DNA of 64,000 bases from Ceratopteris richardii (lineage: Eukaryota > Streptophyta > Polypodiopsida > Polypodiales > Pteridaceae): positions 94,129,233 through 94,193,232 of the forward strand of contig CM035407.1 in NCBI GenBank assembly GCA_020310875.1. Direction: 5' to 3'. The notes under the pieces are model-generated. The model searched no databases. It was not told the DNA's origin and worked only from the letters and a program-made list of their open reading frames with translations. Of this stretch, positions 21,952-31,118 are shown in pieces. Position 1 is the stretch's first letter; each line of letters starts with the position of its first letter. The position numbers were made by a program, and so were the translations under genes.

Positions 21952-24900
21952 CTACTGCCAACTTTTTCTTCTCTCTTCTTCCTTTTTTGCAGCTTGGCAT
22001 ATCCATAGATGAGTGTCCTCGTTCATCCAGGATTGGTCACTAGAACCTGCACTATGAATCGATTGATCGTCTTCCTCTTTATGGATTTGATTCCATTGTA
22101 GAGGTGGTACATCTTGATATGTGTACGTATGTAGGTTGATCCTAGTGGTGACTCCTGCATGTTGTAGGTACACTGCATCCTTTCCCCAATCTTGTACGAC
22201 CTTTAGCTGTCTCATGAATGGCCTTCCCAAGATCATTTCATAGTTGCTTGGCCTTTCAAAGTGACATATTGCTAAAGTATGTTCGAATTCCACTCCGCAC
22301 GTAGTGAAAACTACTCGTTCCAACAATCCTAAGGGTCTTTCCATATGTCCATCTGCCATTTGAATTTTCATACGTGTTGGTCTCAATGCTGGTTTTCCCC
22401 ATTTCTCCCAAATTTCTTTGGTAGCAATGCCAACACCAGCTCCTGAATCTAATATGGCTTTGGTTGTGTAACCCCTATAGGTGATTGGTAGACATGTATT
22501 TCCTTCATCCCCTTCACTAAAGTCTCCTACTTTATCCACTGGAATTCTCACCATTTTCACTTCGTCAACTACCTCCTTCTTTTCTTCCTTGACTTCCCAC
22601 TGATTGATCAATTTCTCTTTTAAATGTGGTTTTACCTTTAACAGTTCTTCGAATGTTAAGGTACATGGGATTTTCACCTCCCTAAGGCGTTGTATGATCT
22701 CCGATGTTTGGACTGATGGATTCGTTTCTCGTCTCGTTATTGATGGAATGCGATACAATTCTGAGTTGTGCTCGTATTCCCCGGTGTAATTGGGTAGTTC
22801 CTTTACATCGTCTTCCACTTCTTTGTCACTTGCATCCATTGGAAAAATTCCTTCTGAATTAAGTTCAGGTATTGAATCCTCTATTTCGTTTTCTGCTTTC
22901 AATTCTTCAAAGGGCGGTTCCATTCCCTCTACCTTTTTCCACTTGTCCTCTTGAACTCGCGCCCATAAATCCTTAGTCCAATCTCCTTCTGTTTCAGGGA
23001 CTATGGATCCTTCCTTTCTCTCAATACCAATTTCATCATCCAGAGGTCTATTTACATTAGGCTTTTCCTGATTGTTTAGACACTCTTGGAATTTTTCTTC
23101 GCAAATTCGGTTGTTTGGTAAAGGTGATGCGGGTTTTTCTAATGTTTGTTGGGCAACCTCTATTAATTTTTTGCAGATTTCCAATCTTTCTTTCTCTAAG
23201 TCGCCTCTCGGATACTCTCTCTCATGTTGTTCTATGGTAGGCCCTGCTTTTATTCTTGCCTTGTATGCCTGAATCCACATAGCTAATTCTTCAGGCATTG
23301 GGTCTGCTAATACCGATCCTACCTCCTCCCTTTTATTCTCCTTTTTATTTTCTTCTTCCACTTGTGCTTCTTCTGTTGATTTTGGTTTTCTCTTTTCATT
23401 TTCCTTCTTTTGCAATGACTTTTTTTCTTTTATCTTGTCTCTCCTTCGCTTCCATCTTTGGGATCGTTTACTGGTGATACTTTTTTCTGGTTCTTCGGAG
23501 TCTTCTACTCTGTGAGGGATGGGTGTATTTCCCTCTTTGTCACTTTGATTATTTTCTTCGGTTTTATCAGGGTTTTCTCTAGCCTTTGCTCTTGTTATGG
23601 CTTTTAAAGGTATAGTGTACTCTTTGTCACTCCCTGACGATTCAATTACTTCTATTACGTTAATCTGTACGTTAGATGTGACTTTGTTTGGGTTCTTAGG
23701 ACAATCTCTGAAAAGATGTTCCTTTCCACAATCGCTACAGTAACCTTCCCAATTTCGTTGTGGTGGTGGTGGGTTTGGCAATGTACATTCTCTGATATAG
23801 TGGTCACCTCCACACCTGTAGCATGGTCCTCTAGGTACAGGCGGTCTATTCATTGGTCGAGGTGGCATGGTTGCTCTAGGAGCTGTGTACATTAAAGGCA
23901 CATAATCTTGCTCGTAGTTATATGAACTCTCTGACGTCTCCATGCCATAAGCATATGGGTCGTATTGTTGCCCATATTCCATTATTGAGCTCTCATAACC
24001 AGGGTATGTTCCTTGACTAGGTTCGTAAAATGAGTCATATGGTTCACTACTAGTCAAAGGTGTAGCTGGCACTATGGCCCTTTCTAAGTTTTCCTCTGGT
24101 TGCGCTATCTTAACTGGGACAACGTTCTGAGGGTGGGGCGGTTGTTGTCCTAGTACTGGTTGAGGCTGTGTATATCCCTGGTATGCGTATGGTCGTGGCA
24201 TTGGTGCCTGCGGCTGATATGAGGGATATCTAAAGGCTTCTCCTCCTTGCTGGTTCTGCGGATATCCATATGGTCTCGCATAAGGCTGTGTGGGTCTGGT
24301 TTGCCTATTGTAAGGACAGTTCTCAGTGCTATGGTTTGTGTACCTCTGCTCTATACTGCAATATTGTAGTGGTCCGGGGACAGAGGGTCTCTGAGGAGCA
24401 TAGGCAGGTGGTGGGACTACTCCCCTAGTACACAAGTGAGAAGGATGATCTCCTCCGCACTGCATACATCTTCTAAGCATAGGCATTCTCATAGGATTGG
24501 TGGGATAATTCCTCTGTCCTTGAACATTTAGTTTTTTAGCTAACAAGTCGGCAATTTCCTCTACATTGTTTTTAGGGTTTGATGTGCTACTTGATGACTC
24601 TTCACTTTTCACACTACCTTGGGGTATTTTCAAGTCTTCTGCAAGGTTATCCTCTAGGTCTATACATTCCTTCATACACTCTTGCAAAGTTTGAACTCTC
24701 TTCACGTACACTAATGACCTCAAGGTTCCGTTCAACAGTCCCTCTAAAAACAATGATACCATCTTGTTTTGTGTTGGTCTCTCTTCTACGGGACACCTAT
24801 CCACATATTGCTTGAATCTCCTTGCTGCCAATCTCACTGACTCAGTCGGAACTTGTTTGAAGCTGTGGATTAATGACGAAGAATTGTTTTTAATTCCAGA

Positions 24901-25305
24901 TTTGGTAAATTCTTCAATCATTTCTTGATACACCTGATCCATGTTCTGGAAGGTATTTGGATCCAATGGCTGAAACCAGGTCAGGGCTGTGTCTGACAAG
25001 GTAAGGCCAAAGGACTCATATTGAATCATGAAGTCATCTACCTGCTCGGCTCTGACTACTTGTTTAAATTCTGCTATGTGATTATAGGGTTCACTCGAGC
25101 CATCATAATGATTTCTCATGCACTTGGCCACTTGGATCGGTCTTAGTCTCCTTCCTGCTTCAGGTTGTCTCAGCATTACAGGGTAATTTGGTCTTCCTAT
25201 TGGTATGTCTGGTCCTCGTACTACCTGTGGTCTGACTGGAGTATGAACTCCTTGTCTTGGGTCAATAGCTGGTTCTGGCCGGTAATTAGGATTAGTGGCA
25301 GGCAT
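21952..25305 (-). CDS. G1 gag with zinc knuckles and retropepsin
   Basis: An open frame of about 1117 residues. The capsid-like region (about residues 40-220) has the plant retrotransposon gag pattern (RPIQVAKCMRNHYDG, LTWFQPL, FKQYVDRCP, LFLEGLLNGTLRS). It is followed by knuckles CMQCGGDHPSHLC (near residue 280), a YC...H...C variant (near 315-330), CYRCGGDHYIREC (near 495) and YCSDCGKEHLFRDC (near 525), with Pro/Tyr/Gln-rich spacers. A long charged stretch leads to a retropepsin with DSGAG near residue 951 and ILGRPFMRQ near residue 1025. The protein would bind genomic RNA, build the particle and process the polyprotein. Confidence 0.88.
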   Translation of the reverse strand: MPATNPNYRPEPAIDPRQGVHTPVRPQVVRGPDIPIGRPNYPVMLRQPEAGRRLRPIQVAKCMRNHYDGSSEPYNHIAEFKQVVRAEQVDDFMIQYESFGLTLSDTALTWFQPLDPNTFQNMDQVYQEMIEEFTKSGIKNNSSSLIHSFKQVPTESVRLAARRFKQYVDRCPVEERPTQNKMVSLFLEGLLNGTLRSLVYVKRVQTLQECMKECIDLEDNLAEDLKIPQGSVKSEESSSSTSNPKNNVEEIADLLAKKLNVQGQRNYPTNPMRMPMLRRCMQCGGDHPSHLCTRGVVPPPAYAPQRPSVPGPLQYCSIEQRYTNHSTENCPYNRQTRPTQPYARPYGYPQNQQGGEAFRYPSYQPQAPMPRPYAYQGYTQPQPVLGQQPPHPQNVVPVKIAQPEENLERAIVPATPLTSSEPYDSFYEPSQGTYPGYESSIMEYGQQYDPYAYGMETSESSYNYEQDYVPLMYTAPRATMPPRPMNRPPVPRGPCYRCGGDHYIRECTLPNPPPPQRNWEGYCSDCGKEHLFRDCPKNPNKVTSNVQINVIEVIESSGSDKEYTIPLKAITRAKARENPDKTEENNQSDKEGNTPIPHRVEDSEEPEKSITSKRSQRWKRRRDKIKEKKSLQKKENEKRKPKSTEEAQVEEENKKENKREEVGSVLADPMPEELAMWIQAYKARIKAGPTIEQHEREYPRGDLEKERLEICKKLIEVAQQTLEKPASPLPNNRICEEKFQECLNNQEKPNVNRPLDDEIGIERKEGSIVPETEGDWTKDLWARVQEDKWKKVEGMEPPFEELKAENEIEDSIPELNSEGIFPMDASDKEVEDDVKELPNYTGEYEHNSELYRIPSITRRETNPSVQTSEIIQRLREVKIPCTLTFEELLKVKPHLKEKLINQWEVKEEKKEVVDEVKMVRIPVDKVGDFSEGDEGNTCLPITYRGYTTKAILDSGAGVGIATKEIWEKWGKPALRPTRMKIQMADGHMERPLGLLERVVFTTCGVEFEHTLAICHFERPSNYEMILGRPFMRQLKVVQDWGKDAVYLQHAGVTTRINLHTYTYQDVPPLQWNQIHKEEDDQSIHSAGSSDQSWMNEDTHLWICQAAKKEEERRKSWQ

Positions 25306-25381
25306 TGCGAATTGTACATGTGGTCTGATAGGGATATGGGTTCGTTGAGTTTGTTGTGCTTGTCCCGAATGTTGACTTGAA

Positions 25382-26179
25382 TCATTTTGAGAGGTTCCAA
25401 GTGGATTCCGTGAAGTAGTGGCTTGGTCCCTTGGGGGGGAACACGGGGATGTTCTGATATTTCAGCTCAGCTCTCTCTAATTCAGTGACTGGCCAATACC
25501 TTCTGTGGTCTTTGTCCAAATATGTGATGATGGTGGGGAATTCAGGATCTTGTAACTCATAGATGGTAACTGGATTAGGAGCAGCTTCCCAAATAGAGGA
25601 ATGGGCTCTGAGCAAGTGCTCCATCCCGTTGATCAAATACACATCTATTAGAGTGTCATCCTGGGGAACTAAGTCTCCTCTCCAAAGTTTAGTAATTGTT
25701 GATCTCCCTCTAGGAGTGGTTACTTGTTCTTCGTTTCCTCTTCCATTTAAGCTCGAAGCATTATTTTCCTCACCACGCTCATTAATGATTTCAGGGTGTT
25801 CTGTGACCACGTATTGAATGTCTTGTTTATCCATGTACAGTCCTCCTATATACTTAACTGCTGGTCTTGGCACTATGTAGGCCTCTGAAGCCTTCCTCAG
25901 TCTGGCCACTGATCTGTTTAGACCATCCAAATAGATAGGTATCTCATTGTGGTTAGTGCTCACATACTCTAAGGAAGTTCTGTATTCGCCCTCAATGATG
26001 GACATTTGGCCAATCATGGGCACCGTGTTTTGCATATCCTCTGAAGCCATGGGGATTTCTCCTTCTGACTCACTGGAGATCTCAGAATAGTGTGAACGGT
26101 TACTTGGTTCGGCTGCACTCCCTACAGAAGAAATTACACTTCTTCGGCTTCCTAGGGTTCTTCCTGATCTCAGGTTCAT
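25382..26179 (-). CDS. G1 pre-capsid ORF
   Basis: About 265 residues, starting MNLRSGRTLGSRRS. It holds the domain shared with the G4 ORF: a YRTSLEYVSTN-like start, AVKYIGGLYMDKQD, YVVTEHPE, TPRGRS, VPQD, VTIYELQDPEFP, ITYLD and a VFPPKGP end. The family is not one I can name. The ORF sits between the leader array and the gag ORF in the same orientation, so it may be the N-terminal part of Gag or a separate product; I cannot tell which from sequence. Confidence 0.75.
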   Translation of the reverse strand: MNLRSGRTLGSRRSVISSVGSAAEPSNRSHYSEISSESEGEIPMASEDMQNTVPMIGQMSIIEGEYRTSLEYVSTNHNEIPIYLDGLNRSVARLRKASEAYIVPRPAVKYIGGLYMDKQDIQYVVTEHPEIINERGEENNASSLNGRGNEEQVTTPRGRSTITKLWRGDLVPQDDTLIDVYLINGMEHLLRAHSSIWEAAPNPVTIYELQDPEFPTIITYLDKDHRRYWPVTELERAELKYQNIPVFPPKGPSHYFTESTWNLSK

Positions 26180-26289
26180 TCACTTAAGAGCTCTGATCAA
26201 TTCTTGTCCACCTTTAGCCTCTAGAGTCCTAAGTTATGGCTCAGAAGTCTAGGGAAAACTTAGGCTGGAATGTGACTGAAAGAACATTT

Positions 26290-26960
26290 CAAGTCACGAT
26301 ACTTGACTCTCACGATCTCTGAGAAAACGATCGCTGACAGACGACACTTGAATGAAACGATCGCTTGAAAACGATCTTTCCCTAAACGATCTCTGACTGG
26401 GAACGATACACGACCTCTCAATGAAACGATCTACGACCTCTGACCAGAACGATCGCTGGAAAACGACACTTGGGACAAAACAATCTTTGACCAAACGATC
26501 TCTCGCAAAACGATCTCTGGCAGAAAGCGATACACGACCGACGATCTCTAGTAGAAACGATCGGCGATACTTGGGCTGAAACGACACACGATCTCTCACT
26601 AGACGATACACGATACTCGATTATAAACGATCTACGACCTTCACCAGAAACGATCGGCGATACTTAACTGAAACGATACCGATCTGTAACAAGTGTCGCG
26701 ATCTCCGCCAAACGATCGACGACCGACGACACTCGTGACAAACGATACACGACCTTTGACAAGTGTCGCGATCTCTGGATAACGATACTTGGTAAACGAC
26801 ACGCGATCGACGACCTCTGATCCAAACGATCTCTAACGAAACGATCTACGACCTCTATCTGAAACGATCTCTAACGAAACGATCGACGACCGCTGGGAAA
26901 TATCGCGATACTCAACCGCAGGAGTAAAACGATACTCGACCGCAGGAGCAAAGCGATACT
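26290..26960 (-). repeat. CGAT-rich degenerate array in the G1 leader
   Basis: This is an irregular array of short words on the plus strand, AAACGATCT, AAACGATCG, ACGATACACGACC and CGACACTTG, recurring every 10-25 bases for about 670 bp. It is dense in CpG compared with its AT-rich surroundings. It lies between the PBS and the pre-capsid ORF and has no open frame of note. Similar CGAT words occur once in the LTR (GAAACGATACTTGG near 11550 and 27855). Confidence 0.85.
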
Positions 26961-27598
26961 TGACCCTTTTTCAATTTTTTTTTTGTAATGTTTTTTTGAG
27001 ATTTGATGTTTCCCCCTTTCTCACCTAGCTCTTCTCTCTTACCCTCACCCACTGTATCAATCAACCAATGACTTTTAACCCCCTGGGAGTCCAAACGATA
27101 CTCAGCGCAGGTCATTTTTTTTCCTTTCCTAGGTTAAAATACTGAAAATTTTTGATCAAATGGGTAATTTAGTTTACCTTGGTAGCACCTATGATCTCTT
27201 GGTCCAACTCTTTTGCACTGAACTCTTCCCTATTGCTTGCTTTCCTCGCCACGATCGCTGCAACTCTCACGACACTCGACACTGCTCTCCACGATACTTG
27301 TTCAACAAGTAACTTGAAAAATGAAATTTTTTGACTTTTATACTTGGGAATTCCTAGCTTACAGAAAAAGGAAAATTTTTGAACAACCCTAAAGCCTACT
27401 CTATTCTCCACTCACTCCTATTCTACTTCTTCTACTCACTTCCCTAATCTATCAACTCACTGCACACACTCCAAGAATGAGAAGTAGCAAGTGCGGCTGA
27501 AATTGACTTACCAAAGAAGAGAAGATTTCCGCTCCTCCAAGTTCTTCAAAGCAAAAAGCTACTTACCATCACACGAATGCCTCGGTTTGATTCGTCAC

Positions 27599-27616
27599 TC
27601 CCCGGCAACGGCGCCA
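27599..27616 (-). other. Primer-binding site of G1 (tRNA-Asp)
   Basis: On the plus strand this reads TCCCCGGCAACGGCGCCA, which matches the 3' end of plant tRNA-Asp(GUC) including CCA. It is therefore a minus-strand primer-binding site, seven bases from the LTR. It is not a tRNA gene. Confidence 0.9.
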
Positions 27617-27623
27617 AAAAGTG

Positions 27624-29339
27624 TGTTGACCTAAGCTTCAACTTAGGGACTTGCGGAGAAAGAGACTGTACCTCAATCCCCTCACAAGTGCATATAGTGG
27701 GGATACACGCTTTTAATTTATCAATCCGAAGAGTATACTAACCTAGCCGAGTGTATGAAGACATGCAATCGCGTAATGGTCAATGCAAATGAATTACTCA
27801 AGAGTGAAAATGAGGCAAACACTTATCCTAACAAGCTTCAACTGTAGGTCAAGACGAAACGATACTTGGTGCAGCAGTCGTCAGTATTTTGGACTTTTTT
27901 CCTAGCTTCGAGCTCCAAACATAGCGAATAGCATATGCGTTTCAAAGCTCTCGAGAAAACGCATCCAATGGCAGTGGTTTCACTCAATTCCGACGCTCCT
28001 ACTTCAAGTTATGACAGAAATACTGAATCGCGAAAATACTTTCCTACGCTTCAGCACTTCCTACACCTCGCACACATCTTTCCTACAGCAAAGAAACACT
28101 CTCAAGGATGGATCACACTCACAAGCACTCTTTCCAAGCACTACACATGCATACAAGCTCACGAAGAAGAAGATGAAGAGGGAAGAAGACACAAATTCGA
28201 ATTTCTGTGCTCTCTATTCTCACAATGGCAAAAAAGTCCTTTACAAAGAGTCACATTTGACTTATATACTAGTGCCCTAAAAATGGTCCTTTCACACAAG
28301 TGACCGGCACTTTATTCACTAAGAGCTAATTTCCTACTATTTTACATGGGTAAGCTTCTATTCTTCTGTGGGAATGCATCTAGAGGACTCCTCTAGTGCC
28401 TTTACAAGGGGAAATATATTACAAAAATGAGTATGTTACAAAAATATGTGGTCCAAATCGGAAAAATTTTGGGGCCCATCTTTTTTCTCTGCTTTGTGCG
28501 CTCTTTGGCTCTGCAACACTCTCCCCCTCTTCGCCTCTGTCGTCCTTGACAGACTTTGCTTCACGCACGCGCCCTTGACAGACTTTGCTTCGCGCATGCG
28601 CCCTGTGGTCAGTATTGTCTGATTCTTGATCTTGCATTACATTTTAGAGGCGCTCCGATTTGTCCTGGTTGCACACATTGGACCTGGTTGCATTATTCAC
28701 TTCTTTTCACTGCACGCAACCTTTGCTCATTGTTACCTGTTTATAAAACAGGTGTTCAGTTTTGACGGCCTCTTCTTACTTTCTGCTTTACGTTCTCTGG
28801 GCCTGATGTATTTGCCTTGCTCGCCCGCAACCCTTGGAGTTAGACTGACTACCTGATATTCCACAGTCTAATTCACCTATAGGTTCCTTAATTCTGGGTT
28901 GCCCCGCACACCACCAGTGGAAGGTCTGAGGATGTGGTGCTTCAGTCTTCGATCTGGACCTTCCAGAGATCAAGAGGTTGAAGCACCCATGTGGGTTGCG
29001 TCCTTTCCTTGATGTGTGCGATTCGGTTTGCCACGCACGCCATTAGTGCACATATGCGGATGTAGCTCGTAAGCCTTGATCTGGAACCTCTGCAACTCAA
29101 GAGGTTGAAGCATCCACATAAGTGAGACATGTTGGCCCTGATTCCTTCTTCCGGCTACGTGCTTTTCCTTGGTGTGTGCGCCCCTGCGGGGCTCTGTGCA
29201 GAGATGGGTGTTGCGCCCCTGCGGGGCTTCCTGCAGAGATGTATTTTCAAATTTGTTTATCTTCAAATTTGCCTTTTAGTGAAGCTGTTTCTTTCGTTGC
29301 TTTCTTTTTTTCCTCTTCTTACTCATCTCGCCCTCAACA
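27624..29339 (-). repeat. 5' LTR of G1
   Basis: This is the partner of 11318-13033, of equal length and near identical. The TATA box is at 28261-28268 and the leader motif at 27932-28017. It ends ...CTCAACA next to the target duplication cttgt (29340-29344). Confidence 0.95.
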
Positions 29340-29344
29340 CTTGT

Positions 29345-29482
29345 ATATACGCCTATTGCCCTAATGGGCTACTAATCTTTGTACATTCTCTAGTAATACA
29401 TTCAGTATTGTGTGTTTGTGCTCCAAGCTTCTTCTTCTTCCTTGTGCTGTTCGCGTGCTTCCGCAGACGTCTATCTCCAACA
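29345..29482 (+). repeat. 3' LTR of C2, right part
   Basis: This is the remaining 138 bp of the C2 3' LTR after the G1 insertion. It ends CTCCAACA and is followed by ttgac (29483-29487), which matches the five bases before the 5' LTR. Confidence 0.9.
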
Positions 29483-29487
29483 TTGAC

Positions 29488-30457
29488 CAAGTTTCTTTGC
29501 CCTAAAAAATGGCCGAATTTGCCCGTCAATCGCGATCGAGTGGTTTGTCAATCGCATTGATATGTCAGTGGCGATCGACACGTCGGTCGCAATTGATAGG
29601 TCCGTCATGGCTGTTAGTCGCGATTGACACGTGGCCCAAAAATTCAGTCGGTCATGGTCAAAGGGCCGTTGACTCTATCGATCGTGATTGATGGGTTGAT
29701 CGTGATTGATAGGTCCGTCGCGAGGGTTCAATCGGTCGTGGTCAAACAATCGTTGACTGGGTCAGTCGCGATTGACAGGTCCGTCGGGGCTATCAGTCAC
29801 GATTGACGGGTCGATCACGATTGACGGGTCGATTGCGATTGACACGTCGCATGCGTAAGCTCTATCCATCATGGTTAGTCGGTCGTTGACTCTGTTGATC
29901 GCGGTCGACGTGTCGGTCGCGATTGATAGTTCCGACGGTAGGTGTCCGTCATCGTTTGTCGATGGCGATTGATGTGGTCGATCGTGATTGACAGAAAACA
30001 AAAGAATTCTAAAATTTCAAACACATATTTAGGATGCCCTAGGCCTACACATCATGATTATGCACCTTGTTTTGCAAAAAAGTCATCTTTTCTATCGATC
30101 GCGATTGACAGAGGTCAACACCTCGGGACCTACACAGTCAAATTTTTTACCTGCTGGAGCTGTTGCAGTTGTTGGGGGTGTTGATTCCTGTAGAAAATCT
30201 CAAAAAACACAGAAAAGCACACACACAAAAAATTCTCTCTCGCTCTCTCTCACAAATGAAATGAGGGGAATGGTGATATGACCAAAAAGCGAAATATATC
30301 GCAATGATGGAGATGGAAGTGGAAGATGGTGATGATAATGGCGATGATGAAGATGGTGAAGAAAATAAAAGAAAATAGATGAAAGTGAAGGAAATACCTA
30401 TGACTCCAACGCCTCAACTCTATGTCTTACCATCACACGCTCGTGCTCAAAGCTCGA
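29488..30457 (-). other. G4 5' leader, outer half, with a TCGCGATTGAC array
   Basis: This noncoding leader lies between the C2 insertion and the G4 PBS. From about 29520 to 30000, with a last unit near 30095-30110, it is packed with degenerate units built on TCGCGATTGAC / GATCGTGATTGA, often followed by a GGTCCGTCG-like word. The part nearest the PBS (30200-30380) is purine-rich, with GATGATGGAGATGG-type repeats. Confidence 0.8.
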
Positions 30458-30475
30458 TCCCCGGCAACGGTGCCA
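30458..30475 (-). other. Primer-binding site of G4 (tRNA-Asp)
   Basis: On the plus strand this reads TCCCCGGCAACGGTGCCA, a near-perfect match to the tRNA-Asp 3' end, placed just inside the LTR. It marks G4 as a minus-strand element. Confidence 0.85.
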
Positions 30476-30483
30476 AAATTTGG

Positions 30484-31118
30484 TGTAGCTCAGTGATGAG
30501 TAGCACCTCCTTTAATGTCAATCCGAGAAGATGTGAGGATGGTATGAAGACCTCGAGCAAGTGAAGGCACAAGTGTGTGAGTGAGAAGCACACCAACATG
30601 CACACACATATACACACACGCGCACACACGGCAAGAACAAAGAGAGAGACAATGGAGTTCCTTTAGATTACTCAAAAGTGCTCATACATGTCCAATTCTA
30701 TTACAAGCTAGCCTCAAAAATGAGCTCTCTAGCTCTATTTATAGTTTTTGAGTAGCTTTTGGCCCTGTCCAGACCTAGTGTCTAGCCTAGTTAAAAATTA
30801 GGTTCTAGGGCCTATTTGAGGGCTCAAATGGTGTCTAAAAAATATGAAAATTGATAGTTAGGTACTTCTAATGCTCTTCAAGCTCAAGGACTCCTTGGCT
30901 TGCACAAAATGGAGCCGAAACTATCCAAAAACGGTATTTACAAGGTTATGGTAGTGATGAAAATCACTGTTTAACTGAGGTTTGGTTGGAAAATTTGGAT
31001 GGCCTATTTACCAGAGCTTTGTTGACTACTTTGTCTGCTTGTGCCTTCTCTATGCTTTGGCTCCCTTCTTTGGCTTCCTTGTCTTGTGAGTCCTTGGGTG
31101 CCTTGACTGCTGCCAACA
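30484..31118 (-). repeat. 5' LTR of G4
   Basis: About 635 bp with TGTAGC and GCCAACA at its plus-strand ends. A CTATAAATAG box lies at 30735-30744 on the minus strand. A short CA-rich microsatellite lies at about 30596-30632. In element sense the first 150 bases are open and lysine-rich, as in the G1 LTR. Only one LTR is present in the window, so the ends rest on the TG...CA rule, the PBS and the sharp change to G2 coding sequence at 31119. Confidence 0.7.

Larger units (their letters stand above)
11318..29339 (-). mobile_element. Ty3/gypsy element G1, 18.0 kb, nearly complete, young
   Basis: Both LTRs measure 1716 bp (11318-13033 and 27624-29339) and the flanking target duplication is cttgt. 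I counted about a dozen differences between the LTRs by eye (roughly 0.7 percent), all transitions. In element order it has the tRNA-Asp PBS, a leader with a CGAT array (26290-26960), a pre-capsid ORF, gag with retropepsin, pol with RT, RNase H, doubled H2C2 module and integrase, a second retropepsin-like domain, a long 3' coding region in the env-like position, and the polypurine tract (AGGAGGGGGG) at the 3' LTR. The tRNA-Asp primer and extra 3' region recall the Athila/Tat side of plant Ty3 elements. It looks nearly whole, with about two or three breaks. Confidence 0.95.
6292..29482 (+). mobile_element. Copia element C2 (family A), carrying Ty3 element G1 inside its 3' LTR
   Basis: C2 has a short 5' LTR (6292-6521), a tRNA-Met PBS (6524-6535), gag from about 6877 with a CCHC knuckle (CKYCKGNDHIIKNC) near 7741-7785, a retropepsin site DSGATKHI near 7972, the GAG-pre-integrase and integrase regions (about 8385-9300), RT with YVDDML near 10195 and RNase H to about 11140, a polypurine tract near 11212-11224 and a 3' LTR split by G1 (11225-11317, resumed 29345-29482). 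The target duplication is ttgac on both sides. The two LTRs differ at roughly 3 percent of sites by eye, so C2 is older than G1. The element is broken, with about five breaks. Related copies are C4, C5 and C6. Confidence 0.93.
4170..31118 (-). mobile_element. Ty3/gypsy element G4, split by Copia C2 (and by G1 within C2)
   Basis: G4 runs leftward from its 5' LTR (30484-31118) through a tRNA-Asp primer-binding site (30458-30475) and a leader in two pieces (29488-30457 and 5327-6291) to the pre-capsid ORF (4241-5326). The two leader halves are joined across Copia C2, which is flanked by the target duplication ttgac at 6287-6291 and 29483-29487. The pre-capsid protein shares blocks with those of G1 and G3 (TPRGKS, VPQD, IYEFKDP, TYLD). 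The left end at about 4170 abuts the C1 LTR, so most of gag and pol is not here. Beyond the right LTR the sequence is G1-family coding DNA (G2), so G4 probably inserted into G2. It is broken and older than C2. Confidence 0.8.

Noticed and set aside
27599-27616. Sequence identical to the 3' end of tRNA-Asp (also at 30458-30475 and, reversed, 41530-41547)
   Set aside because: Only the last 18 bases are present and each sits at an LTR edge; these are primer-binding sites, not tRNA genes.
30596-30632. CA-rich microsatellite in the G4 LTR
   Set aside because: Short simple repeat without further structure; noted in the LTR entry only.
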